A stretch of DNA of 64,000 nucleotides from Epiperipatus broadwayi (GCA_028023455.1 JAQFVV010012507.1:3828901-3892900), one strand, 5' to 3'; positions 23,523 to 35,899 are shown, counted from the stretch's first letter. Notes: generated by a model not told the origin, from the sequence alone. Translations and numbers: made by a program.

Positions 23523-24220
23523 ATAGAATACATGAGGATTTACATACACATTGGAGTTAATGGCTGTTAGGAATGGTCCCACTAATTATGACAATAAAAT
23601 GGGCCTCTGTTAACATTATTTATTTCAATTCTAATACAAGTCATATTTTGAGAAATCATTTCCATAAAACAGATTCAATCAACAGAGGGTCCATCCCTAA
23701 ACATTATAGACATTTTTTTTATTTATAATAGGTATGTTGTGCTGAAAAGTAGTGTCATCTCTATAATGAGAAATTATGTATAGGATACATTCAAAGCACC
23801 ACTTCATTTGTTTGATATTAAACCCCTCCATTCCTTCACAACTGGCTTATATGATCATGGCAATATTTTACAAGGTAATAACTTTGTTGATACAGCAAAC
23901 ATTAATCATTGTTTATTTTTAATCAAAAAAACAATATTAAAATAAAAAACCTAACATCTATCCCTGTATCACTGTTATATAGGCATTTATGTGACAAGTA
24001 ACAGAATAAAGGCTTGTGCCTACTTGTAATAAATTAATAAGTCAACTTTATTTTACTATCATAATTGGATTAGTACTGATTAAAATAAACTTATATTAAA
24101 ATAAAAATATGTATTAAAATAATTATTGATTGATATGCACTTGTGAAATATAAAAGAAAAATATTAATAACTACTAAACAACATATTTTTACTATTCTGT
24201 ATGCTTGCACAATATGATAG
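22480..24220. other. AT-rich DNA; diverged repeat tail, no gene
   Basis: No coding similarity seen. About 23050-23420 resembles 51705-51910: ATCATATGTAGTCTCTCT against CTCATATGTGGTCTCTTT, then TTACAACCT/TTACAATCT. It is probably an old dispersed repeat tail. An (AT)n tract of about 72 bp lies at 23448-23519. Confidence 0.5.
23448..23519. repeat. (AT)n microsatellite
   Basis: About 72 bases of uninterrupted alternating A/T. Confidence 0.95.
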
Positions 24221-24758
24221 CATGGAGGCAACATTTTCCATACAGCACCATTCACTGCAATACAGAGTAATCAATAGATGCTAGAAGATTTGTACATAAA
24301 ATTATTATCTAGTACTTAACTATTCAATATCACCAGACTAGTTTCTACCTTGTACATTTTGGTATCTTTGGTTCTTTAGTAACTACAGACACCATAATCC
24401 TATTGGGCAGGATTGGTGTTAAACCACTAAACATCACATGATCACTATTCTTTGTGCTTACACAAAACTCTTCATACAGCAACATCATTCAGTGCAAACC
24501 AGAGTAATCAATAGATGCTAGACAGTTTATGCATAAAATTTCTACTTGTGCCTACTTATACAATATCTCCAGACTAGTTTCTAGCTTGTAGCTTTCATCA
24601 ATGAGAAGCCTTGGATCTGACAAAAGCACAAGCTAGAAACTAATCTGGAGATATTGAATCAGAAGACACTAGATAGAAATTTTAAGCACAAATCCTTTAG
24701 CATCTATTGATTACTTGCACTGAGTGTTGCTACTATATAGAGATTTTGCCTCCATGTT
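24221..24758. mobile_element. Family F foldback element, copy F1
   Basis: The outer arms start CATGGAGGCAA (about 24223) and end TTTTGCCTCCATG (about 24745-24757). Between them are family F units in both orientations. A minus unit (about 24221-24350) is followed by ACATCACATGATCACTATTC (24411-24450 region), then another minus unit (24465-24620) and a plus unit (24622-24755). It is probably two nested or rearranged copies. Older than F2, judging by mismatches. Confidence 0.7.
24566..24607 (-). ncRNA. Hammerhead-like motif in F1
   Basis: Read on the minus strand: TTCTCA, TTGATGA, A-AGC-TACAA-GCT-A, GAAA, CTAGTC, TGGAGA. Only the first core base (C to T) departs from CTGATGA. Stem I retains most pairs. 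Confidence 0.45.
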
Positions 24759-24759
24759 A

Positions 24760-27700
24760 AAATTATTAATATTTATAGAATTTTTCTATCATTCAATCTT
24801 AATAAATTCTATTTTTCTTATATTTATTTTAGGTATATTTTATTTTAGGCCTATATTGATTAATATATTCTTACCCATATTTTAATTATTTTATGATCAC
24901 TTTTTGTGTCCTTTAGAATTCTAATTTTAAACTCATATATTTTGAGATTTGATTTTACATGGATTTAAATTTATGAAATCATTTAGAAACCTGGGTTTTT
25001 CATAAGGCAAATAAAAAATATATAATTAAACCTTAGCTCTTGATTTCATTTAGCTTCAAAATGCAATTATTCAGTTTGTTCACTTTTTTATTTATTTTCA
25101 GGTAATAACCTTTGGAAAACATAATCACTAAGGTTGAATTGTTTTTACACATAGTTCCAATGTTAGTTGATCAAAGGCTTAATATCACTCTCTCTTTTTT
25201 CTTGTTTTATACATATATTTTTTTTTATTATATTATTTTAATAGATTTGGGAAATTTTTTATACAATTTGATTGTTACATCATTGACCAGCAAGAGTAAA
25301 CATGCACCAGAGAGTTAGCCAATTATGACAAAGACATTTGTGTTAGAGATTATATTTGTTATCTTCATAAAATATTACTATTCTTTGCTAGGTAATGTAT
25401 CAGTCATATATCTGTAAGTTTTAGCTTTTAGCATTTTACATCAGCATTTGGCTTCTTCAGACTTGAATGATGCTTTCACTTGTGGCTTAAAAAAGATGGC
25501 AAACAGAAGCAAGACAAGTTCCCATATAAAAGATGTTTAGTTCTTTTATACTTTTTTCTTATCCCTCATATTTAAATAGTATTTTTCTAATCAGATATTC
25601 ATTTATCACATACTTTCTCAACTAACAGGGATTTTTTTCTTTACTTTTTTAATTACTTTTCATTTCTTGAATTACATTATTAATTGCACTTCAGTATTTA
25701 TTAATTTTATTACCAAAAATGTATACAATTAATCAAATTTTAATGAAATATCAAAATATCCAGGGCTAATTAAAACCTTTTTATATACTTTCTATTTATT
25801 TAATTAAATAAGTCTGTATTTCCTGTTATTACTTTATCTCAGATATTTTATTTCATCTAGCTTAATCACAATAGAATTTATCTACTGATTATAAAAAAAA
25901 TTATTATTACAAAACTTTTCTTTTTTTTCTTTCTCCATTTTTCATACACATCTATATCCATATTTGTGAACAGCTTCAGCACTTATGGAGCCTTTTATTG
26001 TATGTTATTAGTGCCCCAGATTTGGTAGAATACATTCCAGCTTTCTTTTCAAGTTCAAAAATTTAATTTATGATTTAAAATGTCAATCCTTTATATTTGA
26101 ATACAGAATTAAAACTTACTTCAAAATATTTATTAGGTGAAAATTATATTTAACAATATTTATTTTTCAAGTGTTTTAAACTGAAAGTCGGTTTTCCTTT
26201 TATGTTTTACAAATCTAAGTTTTAATACATAGTTTATAATACAAATATTCATAAAACAATTTTTTTATGGAATAGGAATATTTATTTTTTAAAATATTAT
26301 TAATGCTCTTACTTTTTTTATACAGACTATTAGAGGATTAGTAGTTGACTTGAAAGTTAAATACAATTTTGCCCATTGATATTAAAGTTATAAACCTAAT
26401 AAAACTTATATTCTGCTAAATGTTTCAATCATATCATCTTATGTTTCAACTCTTCATAACATCTGCTTCTACTTGTAACCACACAAAAATAAAACACAAC
26501 GACAATAAAATCATTTTTTGATTGTTGAGTCGTTCTTGAAATTTACAAATTATTTTCAGTTATTTCTATAAAGTAAAAAAGAAACTATAAAATGAAATGA
26601 AATATTTTCTATATTTTTTTTCATTTTGTATTTGTTTTAAATTTATTTCTGATTATCTTATCACAAGCTTTAATTCAAAGTTGTAAAATGGAATATTTTA
26701 AAATATATTTTTGTTTTCTTGACTGTAATATTATTTGTCAAAATAATTACAAATGCTCTCATTAAATACCTAGTTTCTATAAGAGTTTTTTCCTTTTAAA
26801 TGTTTGTTTAAGAGGCAAAAATATGGTTTTCAAATATAAAAACAAAATGATTAACAGTTTCATTTGATTCATATAGGTTTATTGTTTTCATAAAAAATCT
26901 GTATGTTTATTATTACGAATAATAAGTTTTATTTAAAATTTTATACTAATAATTGCACATATATTTTAGAAAAAAAACTAACTTCCAAAGAAAAAAATAA
27001 ATTTTTCACTTAGTTTGTATTTGGGCAAAACATATTAATGATATCCTATTTTTTTAAGTATTTTTTTTTATTTCGTAATGACTATAAAAACATTTTTTTT
27101 AAAAAATTGCTTAAATTTGCCTGATATTTATTGTAAAAAAAAAAAAAAGATATGAAAGTGAAAGTAAAAAAAAAATCAATTACATCACATTTCAATCAAA
27201 AATAAACAATGGAAAAAAAATCTATATATTAAAATGAAGTTGAGTAATAACTGTAAAGTAAATAAATTAATGAATAATTTATTATTTGAAGGTCATGAAA
27301 AGTTTGAGAAAGACAGTAATAAATCTAAAACAAGATTTATGAATTTTGAGTTCTAGAATCTACCACTCAATCACCAAGGTAAGTTATATATGATTATAGA
27401 TTATGTAGAAAAATATTAAAAGAAGTTCTATAGTTATCAAAATTAAATAAAAAATGCTCAAATATATATATATATTTAAAATCCAATTAATGTTGAAAAT
27501 TGTGCAATATAATAGTAGAAAAATTAAATCTTAAGTCCTAAAATGAATAAGCATGACAAAATTAAAACAAATTATTTTATGTTTAAATTTAGTAGAAACA
27601 ACCACAAATAGACATAAATATGTGTAATTATATATTGGACTATTTCAGTCATCCTACATTAAACAATGAATGGCATTAGAAAAATTTGTAAACTATATTT

Positions 27701-29900
27701 AAATTTTCCAGTTACATTCAACTGTTGTTAATAGTGCACAGAATAATATTATTATTCTTTCTTCTTCAGTTGTTGATCAGCACTAGCATTGGAGTCAAAT
27801 GTGGATCTTTAGATACCTGAATATTAAATTTTAAAATAACTCCCTAATCAAGTAAGTTGGTTAATAATTCAAAGTAAAATAAACTTGCTATAAGACCCAA
27901 CAAATTTAGATATTTACTAAATATTATCTGATGAAAAGGGATAAGAGACATTGTTCAAAATACAATTAAAAATCAATTTCATAAAGATTTCAGAAACAAA
28001 ATGAGTAAAAGAAACAAATGAAATTAATAGAAGATATATGCTTAAAAAATATAAAGGAAAACATAGCAATTTATTTGATAATAAACTTTGGCCATAATAA
28101 CAAAGATATAGTTATAGTATATCACCTCTATTCATTTTGTGCATTTGTGGAAATATTTTATAAAAGACTATTGAGTTAGCAGTAACAATATACACATGAA
28201 GAAATCATTGTAATATTATTAACTCTATTCAAATTAATTGTAAAACTGATTTCTTTTTTGAAATATAAATAGAAGAATATATATACATTCTTAATTTAAC
28301 ATTTTTGCTATTGGTGGAAGTTTAACGTTTTTTTTTTTTTCAAATCAATGATTGCAGCGCCTCTACAACTGTCTTTATACTTTTTATCACCCAGTAGATG
28401 ACTTGTGTGATCAAGTCAAAACATCAGTATATTAATATTCAAATTTTTTAACACAGATGAATCCACGAAACATGTCTTTTATATATATCAGCAAATTAAT
28501 TATGGTATTTCAATTGCTCTTTATATAAAAATAAATTAAAAGTGGCAGTATATTTTAAAATAGATAAATGTCATATTAAATGATAACTTTTTAAGTTAAA
28601 AATTCAAATTCTAATTGAGAATTTAGCAATTGCGTTCTTACATGATATTTACCAAATAATTATTGTAAATAAAAGGACATAATGAATAGCAAATTTTGCT
28701 TTCTGTATTAATCACATTATTTTTCTAAGACTGATATTTATTTTGCATGTTTAGTAATTTATTTGTATGAGTTGAAGACCTCCAAAAATAACCTTTTTAG
28801 ATCTCACTGGATACTATTATGATATCACAGATTAATATGTAAACTTTTACTTTAAAATATATATTTATTTTAAAATTATTCTCATATTTTAAGAAATTTT
28901 TAAATCATATTCCGGATATCAATTATTCATAAAATAAGTTTATGGTCTGTCTACTAAGGATCTTCATCTTTTTTTCGCAATTAATATAGTAAAGAATATG
29001 TTACTTTCTTTTATAAAGTTACTAGAATATATAGTTAAATAATTGGCTGAATGTTATTTCTATAAAGAAGTTATACTAATTTTAATGTAATTTTCAATAT
29101 ATTGTCATCATTATGTTTGATTATTAAAAAAACATATTAATATCACCAGAATAGAATAAAATATTTTTTTCATGTTGAATAGATTTAAAATCTGATATAT
29201 AAATGGCACAAAAATGGATTATAAATACTTTTATGGAAAATTTCTTATTTGTAATTTAACACACATGGAAACCATTAATATAAACGTAATTTTTTCTATC
29301 TACAAAAAGAAAAAAAAAGAGGTTTGAAAAGATTAATTAATAAACAAATTTTATCTACATTTGTTATTATAATTTTGAATCTAAATACATTATGATCATC
29401 AAAATAAATATTCCATTGTCTATTAGATGCAGTTGTTTGAATAATGGCATTGTGACATATAGTATTGAGCTCATTTCAGTTGAAATCTTGAAAAAAAATC
29501 GATGACAAAATAATAAATATTTTAATTTGTAAATAATTATATAGTAAGTGAATTTTATAGATTATTGCACCATCTTGGGTAAAGAAGATGAAACTTGAAA
29601 TAAACTCAAACTATTTTTGCAAGTTTTTTATTAATAATAAAAGTAAAATTTTAATGTTGTTATAAAAATAAACATTTTAATAAGAAAGGATAATAGTGCA
29701 TTTAATATTTTTGTGCAAAGTAGGAAGAAGATAAAATTTTATATATTAAAAAAAAATCAATGTTTAATTAAATTTATTTTAACAAAAATATAGATGAAAT
29801 TTAATTTAACTAGGTAAAAAAGATTTTTTTTGCATATGTATATTTTAAATATGGAAATTTTAAAATATTATAATAATGACTAACATAATTTAAATTGTAT
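24760..29900. other. Long AT-rich stretch without recognisable genes
   Basis: I scanned both strands for transposase, RT, endonuclease and common protein motifs and found none I would defend. The longest plus frame (25112-25318) is hydrophobic low-complexity sequence typical of AT-rich noise. Long A and T runs are common near 26900-27200. Confidence 0.5.
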
Positions 29901-29968
29901 TCAAATCAGAATATATATATACTATATATATATATATATATATATTCTAATATTTTCACGGATAAAAG

Positions 29969-30076
29969 ATGTCATATTATTATTACTATTTGCGGGATAT
30001 TCCGTGTACTGAAACGTCAGCATTTAGCCTTTTCACTACACGGAATATCCCGCAAATAGTAATAATAATATGACAT
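29969..30076. repeat. Perfect 40-bp-arm hairpin
   Basis: Left arm 29969-30008 and right arm 30037-30076 are exact reverse complements, with a 28-base loop (30009-30036). The arms combine an AT-rich outer half (ATGTCATATTATTATTACT) and a GC-richer inner half (TTTGCGGGATATTCCGTGTA). It sits between (AT)n tracts. It is most likely a young palindromic MITE; no target duplication is clear in the AT repeats. Confidence 0.85.
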
Positions 30077-30816
30077 ATATATATATATTGGCATTAGCAC
30101 ATTCATTTCTTGAAAAACATAAATGAATATGATTTCATCAATGATTATACTGCAGATTATTAAAAAATTATCAAAAAATTATCGTGTATAAACATACTTG
30201 AAATATAAAGGTTCATACATGAAATGTCAATCTATTACTTTAAGATTTAAACATTCCTTGAACAATTAAAAATTATCTTTGTAATCACTTTTTAACAAAA
30301 AAAAATTAAATAATTTTAAATTGTCATTTTAATATTTATATTGTCAAAAAAAAAGATAAAATATATAATATATTATGAAACAATTGAAAAATTTAAAGAT
30401 TATCAATTTTTTTTGAAATTAAGATTATCAATTAAAGAGAGATTTGAGACATTTAAGTTTTAAAATAGTACAATGAGAATTATAAAACGAATATTTATTA
30501 TATAATAAGCAAAAAAAAAAAAGAAAAAAAACTTTGCAATATAAAACATTTGTGTAAATAAAAAAATTAGTTAAATTGTTTTTTTTTTTAAAAAAATATC
30601 AAAAATAGACCCCAAAAAGTCAAAATATAAAGAAGATATTAATTTCTGCTGTAAAAAGTTTATAGCTTTATAAGTCATATATGTATAGCTTATTAAACTA
30701 ATATTTGGATTTAAAAACTAAAAGACTCTATTAAAAGTCAATGTACATTACTGAGTAAATTTTATTAACTTGTTAGATATGTTAAAAATGATATAAAAAC
30801 AAACTCATATAGTCAA

Positions 30817-30889
30817 GCATTGGTGGCCTAGTGGTTAGCATAGCTGTCTTCCAAGCATTTGGCCTGGGGTTCACTTTCCAGTCAACGCA
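30817..30889 (+). tRNA. tRNA-Gly(UCC)-like sequence, probably a pseudogene
   Basis: Seventy-three bases fold as a tRNA: acceptor GCATTGG against TCAACGC, A-box-like TGGCCTAGTGG, an anticodon loop with TCC (CTTCCAA), B-box-like GGTTCACTTTC and discriminator A. It closely resembles the usual animal tRNA-Gly(UCC). The acceptor has one A-C mismatch and one G-U pair, and the T-loop reads GTTCACT instead of the canonical GTTCGAT/GTTCAAT. These changes suggest a decayed gene or the head of a tRNA-derived repeat. Confidence 0.65.
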
Positions 30890-30899
30890 TTTTGACATA

Positions 30900-33250
30900 T
30901 GAAAAAAAAAACAATCTCACATAATTAGAATATTAGTTTTGAATGTTTTATAAATATGAATAAAATTTTAAAGATTTTTAGTCTTTAAAATGCAAGATCG
31001 GTTTAGTAGTTATAAAAAATTAAATAAAAAGATTATTACACATAATTATGTAGAACCACAAAATAATATAGACAATAATAGGAGCTAATGTTTCCACATC
31101 TAATGAATCTGAGTTTAATAATAAATAAAAACAAATTGAAAACAAAAAGATATTATTAATGAAAAGTTTACTTATATTGTTTGGGTTTTTTATTTAATAA
31201 ATCTTTACATTATCTTGTGAATGGTCATACATATCATTGTATGGGTAAAGAATTGTTTTTTGAAGAATGTTATAAAGGACTGTTCTTGAAGAATGTTGTA
31301 AAGTACTGCAAACAGTCTTATTTTATAAATTTTTAAATATAATGTGTACATCATATTAGGTAAGTAATCTAATATAAAACAAAAAAAAATAGTTGTTTTT
31401 ATCAATGAGCTTTGAGAAGTTTTTACAAATTAAAGGTAACTTATATGTAGTATCATGTTGGCAGATACAGTTTTTATCTCTAAAAATTTTGATTATATTC
31501 TGGCAATTAGTGCTACATTTGGATGGAGCCCTATTTTTAGAAATATCTATGTTATAGCTGTTATTCATAACATGGAATTCTGTGCATATATCTATGTTTG
31601 TCCCTTCTAGTATTGATGAAAAGTTTGCTCACATATACATAAAAGACATAGTTCCATTAGAGATTTTTCTGCTGTTTTATTACATTAATAGCATATGTAT
31701 TTTTGATGAAGGTGTTTTTTTTCCCTTGATTAATTTAGTTTGTTTATATTTAATTGTTATATAAATTTTATTTTCTTGAGAGATTATTACATATACCTGA
31801 GATTTGGGCAGTAGTAATAAATTATTATCTAAAAATTGTATTTTTTTCTTGATTCAATTTCTCTTCACATATGTATTATATGTGTTTAACATTAAAAAAG
31901 ACTGCTTATTGAAAAATGTCTATAAAAAAAAGAAGCAAACTTGAAATTATTTTATTTGCAAAAATTGTTCTTCTGATGTTAATGAAATTATGGAATGTTT
32001 TAACATGTTTAAAAATTTATCAGATCCAATTTTGGAAATCATTTAAATGAATTAAAACTATTGCAATTATTCATGATATAAGATGGAAATATAACAAAAG
32101 GTTTCAAGAATTGCAAGTAGAAGTTGTTTCTATAAATGAAATGTGACCAAAAACAATCAACAAATAATTTGTCTATTTAGTTTCCAAAAAAAAAAAAAAG
32201 GGGGGGGGGGTATGGATTCACTATTGAAGAAAAATTTGATTCTATGGATTAATTTCAATTGGATTACAAAATTGATGTGTCAAGTATACTTTTTCCAAAA
32301 ATTATAAAGATTCACCATTATCGTTTGCAAAACTAATGTCAAGCTTAATTTTAAAGATGTCATCGGTGATAATACAAAATATGTTTTTCATGCAAAACTT
32401 GGATTGATGCTTCAGGTTTTGTTGCAGTTTTTTTTTTAATTGTGTACTTTAGTTAAACTGTTTTAATAAAATCTATTCCTGATTTATTATCTATGAAAAA
32501 TAATAATCAATACATATATATCATTAAAAGCCAGTCAACATTTAGTCAATCGCAATTTTTTTGTAGCGTTTTACATTTATCACCATATAACATAATTTAA
32601 TTGACTTTTTTTTACGTGTTTCCTAAAAGTTTAGCATTTATATAAAATGGTTTACTTTATGTAACAAGTGATTTAATTTTTCTCGAATTTTAATTGATGC
32701 GAAATGGACATAAATTTTAAGGTTTATTTTCGAAGATGAAGTTTAGTATGATTTTTTCTCAGAAGATTTTTATTATTTTGTATTTTTTTATTTATAAATA
32801 TAAAAATATCAGATTTCATTTTGAAAAATTTATTGCGTTTTCTATATAATTTTTTGGAGTTATTATGATTTATTATTTCTGTCTAAAACTAGAATTTTTT
32901 TAACTGAAAAACATTTATAAGTATTCTTGTCATATTCATTCTCTGTTTTATAAAAATGAGTTTAGATTTTATTTTTAAAGTTCCAACTTGTAATAATTTA
33001 GATTTATTGATGTGTTTGATATTCGTTATCTCGTTTAGGTTCATCTTGACAAGTGCTAATAGGTAATTTAAGTATTGATTTTAACAATTACCATTTATAA
33101 ACCCAATTACAAACTTTAAATTTATTTTATAGTCATGGTTTTAAAAAACGTTTTTTACTTGCATATACAGCTCATTTATTTCAATCTCTCTTAGATCATA
33201 TTTCCATAAAGTTAACTCAGGCTTTGAATTATAAATAATTATTTATTACA
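30900..33250. other. AT-rich DNA, no supported gene
   Basis: Open frames at 31205-31568 (minus) and 31582-31764 (plus) show no family motif I can trust. A run of 14 A followed by 11 G lies at 32186-32210. Nothing else notable. Confidence 0.5.
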
Positions 33251-33374
33251 GACTATTTTATAATTAAAAGAAACAAAACTCTCCATACAGTAGCGACATT
33301 CAGTGCAAACCAGAGTAATCAATGGATGCCAAAAGGTTTGTGCATAAAATTCATATCTAGTGACTACTCATCTA

Positions 33375-33416
33375 ATATCCTCAGACGAGTTTCTAGCTTG
33401 TGGCTTTTGTCAGTGA
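33375..33416 (-). ncRNA. Hammerhead-like motif in F2, first minus unit
   Basis: On the minus strand: TTCTCA, CTGACAA (two core changes), AGC-CACAA-GCT, GAAA, CTCGTC, TGAGGA. Stem I still pairs along six positions (TTCTCA with TGAGGA) although the bases differ from other copies. Confidence 0.4.
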
Positions 33417-33667
33417 GAAGCCTTGGATTTGAGAGCACTGCACCTACATTTTAGGATCTAATACAATCCTCCATCAGCCACCTTTTATCTTTACTTAACT
33501 ACAAAACTCATCCAATATCCTCATACTAGTTTTTAGTTTATGGCTTTTATTAGTGATGAGCCTTGGATCTGAGAGCACTGCAACTAGATCTTGTTTTAAA
33601 TAGAGGTGGCTGGTGGAGGGTTGCATCAGATCCTAAGATCTATGTGCAGTGCTCTCAAGTCAAGTTT

Positions 33668-33708
33668 GCTCACTGATGAAAGCCACAAGCTAGAAACTAG
33701 TCTGGGGA
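33668..33708 (+). ncRNA. Hammerhead-like motif in F2, plus unit
   Basis: Seen: GCTCA, exact CTGATGA (33673-33679), stem AGC-CACAA-GCT flanked by an A/A mismatch, GAAA (33693-33696), CTAGTC (33697-33702), then TGGGGA. Stem I pairs CTCA with TGGG here; other copies extend it to TCCTCA/TGGGGA. GTC would be the cleavage triplet. Stem III within one molecule would be a single C-G pair, but ACTAGT is self-complementary and could form it between two copies. It matches the hammerhead core better than the PLE-A motif. Confidence 0.5.
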
Positions 33709-34789
33709 TATTGGATGAAAAGGAACTAGATAGGGATTTTTGCACAAGCCTTCTGGCATCCATTGATTATTCTGGCTTGCACTGAGTGGCACTACTGTAT
33801 GGAGAGTTTTGCCTATTTTAATAACAGTTATAAGCAAGCATAAGAAATAATGATCATGTGATGTTATTTTATAATTGCATTAAAGTTATTTAATTGTAAA
33901 GAGCATATTAGTAATTATTCATATATTAATAAGTATTGCTATAATTTGATCTACACTGTCAAACTTTTTACCTTCACATCTCTGGCATACATTGGGTAAA
34001 ATAAATATATTAATAATTATTATTAATCATTTATTATATTATAGATTAGCATATAATTCTTAATCCAGATATAAACTTTAAAATCAGTTAAAGATTAAAA
34101 TATCTGTTTTTGTTTTGAATTGTAATAAATGATTAAGATATATATAAGAGAATGTGGACCTGAGTTAAGTAAAAAGTGTTGATTCAGTGCCAGGTTCATT
34201 TAACATGTTATATGGTTTTAGTCACATAATTCAAGAATGTATAGTAGAATGAAAGTTTTAAGCATATCTAAACAGAAAAATATTTAAATAAATATTCAAT
34301 TTGAAAAAAATTAAAATTTTTACAATCGTTAAAAAAAATTAAAATTGTTAATAGACGATGAGAAAATGGCATAGTATTTTTGCATTAAATAAAGTTTGTA
34401 CTGCTCTTTCAAAATTTAATAATATTAATGCAAAAACAATGAAAAAGTTTACTTCAGATTTACCAAAAAAAATAGAAGGACTTTTGCATGAGTAAATGAT
34501 GTTTCAGGGAAGAAAATGAATCAATAAAATTTGTTCAAACACTTGGATAAAAAATAAGTAAATTTACAAAAAAAAAAAAAAAACTTTAATTTTGAAATTA
34601 AATCTGATATTGAAAAATTAAAATGACAATATATCAAAAAATTTATTAGTAATTAAAATCTTTCTTTGAAATGGAAAAAGATCAATTCTTTTAATCAGAT
34701 TACATTTATTAAAATAACAAAAATATGCACGAAATATTAAAAAAAAATAAAAAAATATAATTCATCTGAATGTGTTTTCCTTTCAAACA

Positions 34790-35290
34790 TGCTGAGATAT
34801 TGTATTAGTACAGAATTTGTCATTTTTTCTTAAACACCCACAAATATATTTTTTTCATCAGTACTCATTCTTAAATAAAAACAAAGTCTGAATTTCAGAG
34901 TACATATAAAAGATAACTGCTTGCATGTAATTTGCAAAGTAATTACATAAATTGAAATCCAGAACGAATTTAACAAGAAGCATGAAATTAAATCAGCAAT
35001 CATTTTAAAATGCTAATAAAAACATGTTTAATTTACCGTATAAAATGAAAGACAAATACAATAGGCATTTTAAACTTTTTTATTTATTTATATGTCAAAG
35101 CGTTGAGTGGGAAGCGAATGTATATTCCTAGTTTAACTCAAATATAAATTCTTTTAAACATCCCACAGCTAAATTTTTTTCAGCAGCATTCCTTTCTTAA
35201 ATAATGATAGTCTGAATTTATTAGCACATGCAAAAGTAACCTCTTATATGTGAGCTGTAAAATTGTTATACACATTGAAATCTAAGATTT
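34790..35290. repeat. Diverged direct repeat, period about 327 bp
   Basis: About 34856-34966 and 35182-35289 share TTCTTAAATAA, AGTCTGAATTT, AGCACATGC/AGTACATAT and ACATTGAAATC in the same order. Part of the unit (AAAGTCTGAATCA) also appears near 2020-2160, so this is a dispersed family. No coding content. Confidence 0.5.
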
Positions 35291-35378
35291 TTGTTTTTAT
35301 TTAATAAGGGAGCACTTCTAAAGAAATGTAGCTATAGAATATTTAAGATATTCTATATTTTTGATTTCATCTAGAAAT

Positions 35379-35865
35379 CTAGAATAACTCTACAAAATAA
35401 AAATTTCCTATATACAATTAAAAAATAATGTCTTTGTTATAGCCAGCTTATGGTTTTTTCCACCATCTTGAGTAGCAATACAATGTTAATATTTAAATCT
35501 TGTTAAAGTCACACAACAGTATCATTCCCATGTGAATAGCCAACTTTCCATAAATTTTGAATACTAAAACTATTACACTCTTTATTCAATACATTATTTG
35601 TACTATTTATAAAATATGACTACTTACTTTTTCTTTTTAGTACAGATAATGTGGTGAATAATTAGTTAAATTGTGTTAGTATTCACAATTTATGGAAAGT
35701 TGGTCATACATGTGGGAACATTACTGTTGTGTGACTTTAATGAGATATAAATATGAATGTTGTATTGATACTCAAGATGACAGAAGAAGCTGTAAGATGA
35801 TTATACCAAACAAATAATTTTTTTAATTTTATGTAGGAGCTTTTAATTTTGTAGAGTTATTCTAG
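35379..35865. mobile_element. 487-bp MITE with long inverted arms
   Basis: Termini CTAGAATAACTCTACAAAA (35379) and the complement ending at 35865. Inner arms continue: AGTCACACAACAGTA (about 35508) against TACTGTTGTGTGACT (about 35724), and CCAACTTTCCATAAATT (about 35552) against AATTTATGGAAAGTTGG (about 35687). Each end carries CTAG, so a TA target duplication, as for Tc1/mariner-type MITEs, is possible but not provable. No transposase is present. Confidence 0.75.
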
Positions 35866-35899
35866 TGTTTCTTGATTATTATATTTATACACTTGATAT

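Larger units (their letters stand above)
33254..33876. mobile_element. Family F element, best copy F2, with 12-bp target duplication
   Basis: TATTTTATAATT occurs at 33254-33265 and again at 33865-33876, bounding 599 bp. Inside are a minus-oriented unit (about 33283-33470), a second, partial minus unit in tandem (about 33490-33590), and a plus unit (about 33600-33815). A tail with AAGCAAGCATAAGAAATAAT and GATCATGTGATGT follows. Unit landmarks are a hammerhead-like motif, GGATATTGGATGA, AACTAGATAGGGATTTT, GCACAAGCCTTCTGGCATCC, TTGCACTGAGTGGC and CTGTATGGAGAGTTTTGCC. No open frame encodes a known protein. The 12-bp duplication and mixed tandem/inverted layout fit target-primed reverse transcription by PLE or LINE machinery better than cut-and-paste transposition. 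Confidence 0.75.

Noticed and set aside
25112-25318. Hydrophobic frame that might be a small membrane protein
   Set aside because: Composition (Phe, Ile, Leu, Tyr) is what T-rich DNA gives by chance; no supporting context.
31356-31568. Minus-strand frame with several Cys residues, considered as a PLE C-terminal segment
   Set aside because: Cys spacing and flanking text do not match any PLE linker or endonuclease well enough.
33254-33876. Family F as a classic Foldback or cut-and-paste DNA transposon
   Set aside because: Target duplications of 12-15 bp, 5'-truncated copies and single-unit copies such as F4 do not fit a fixed-length transposase product.
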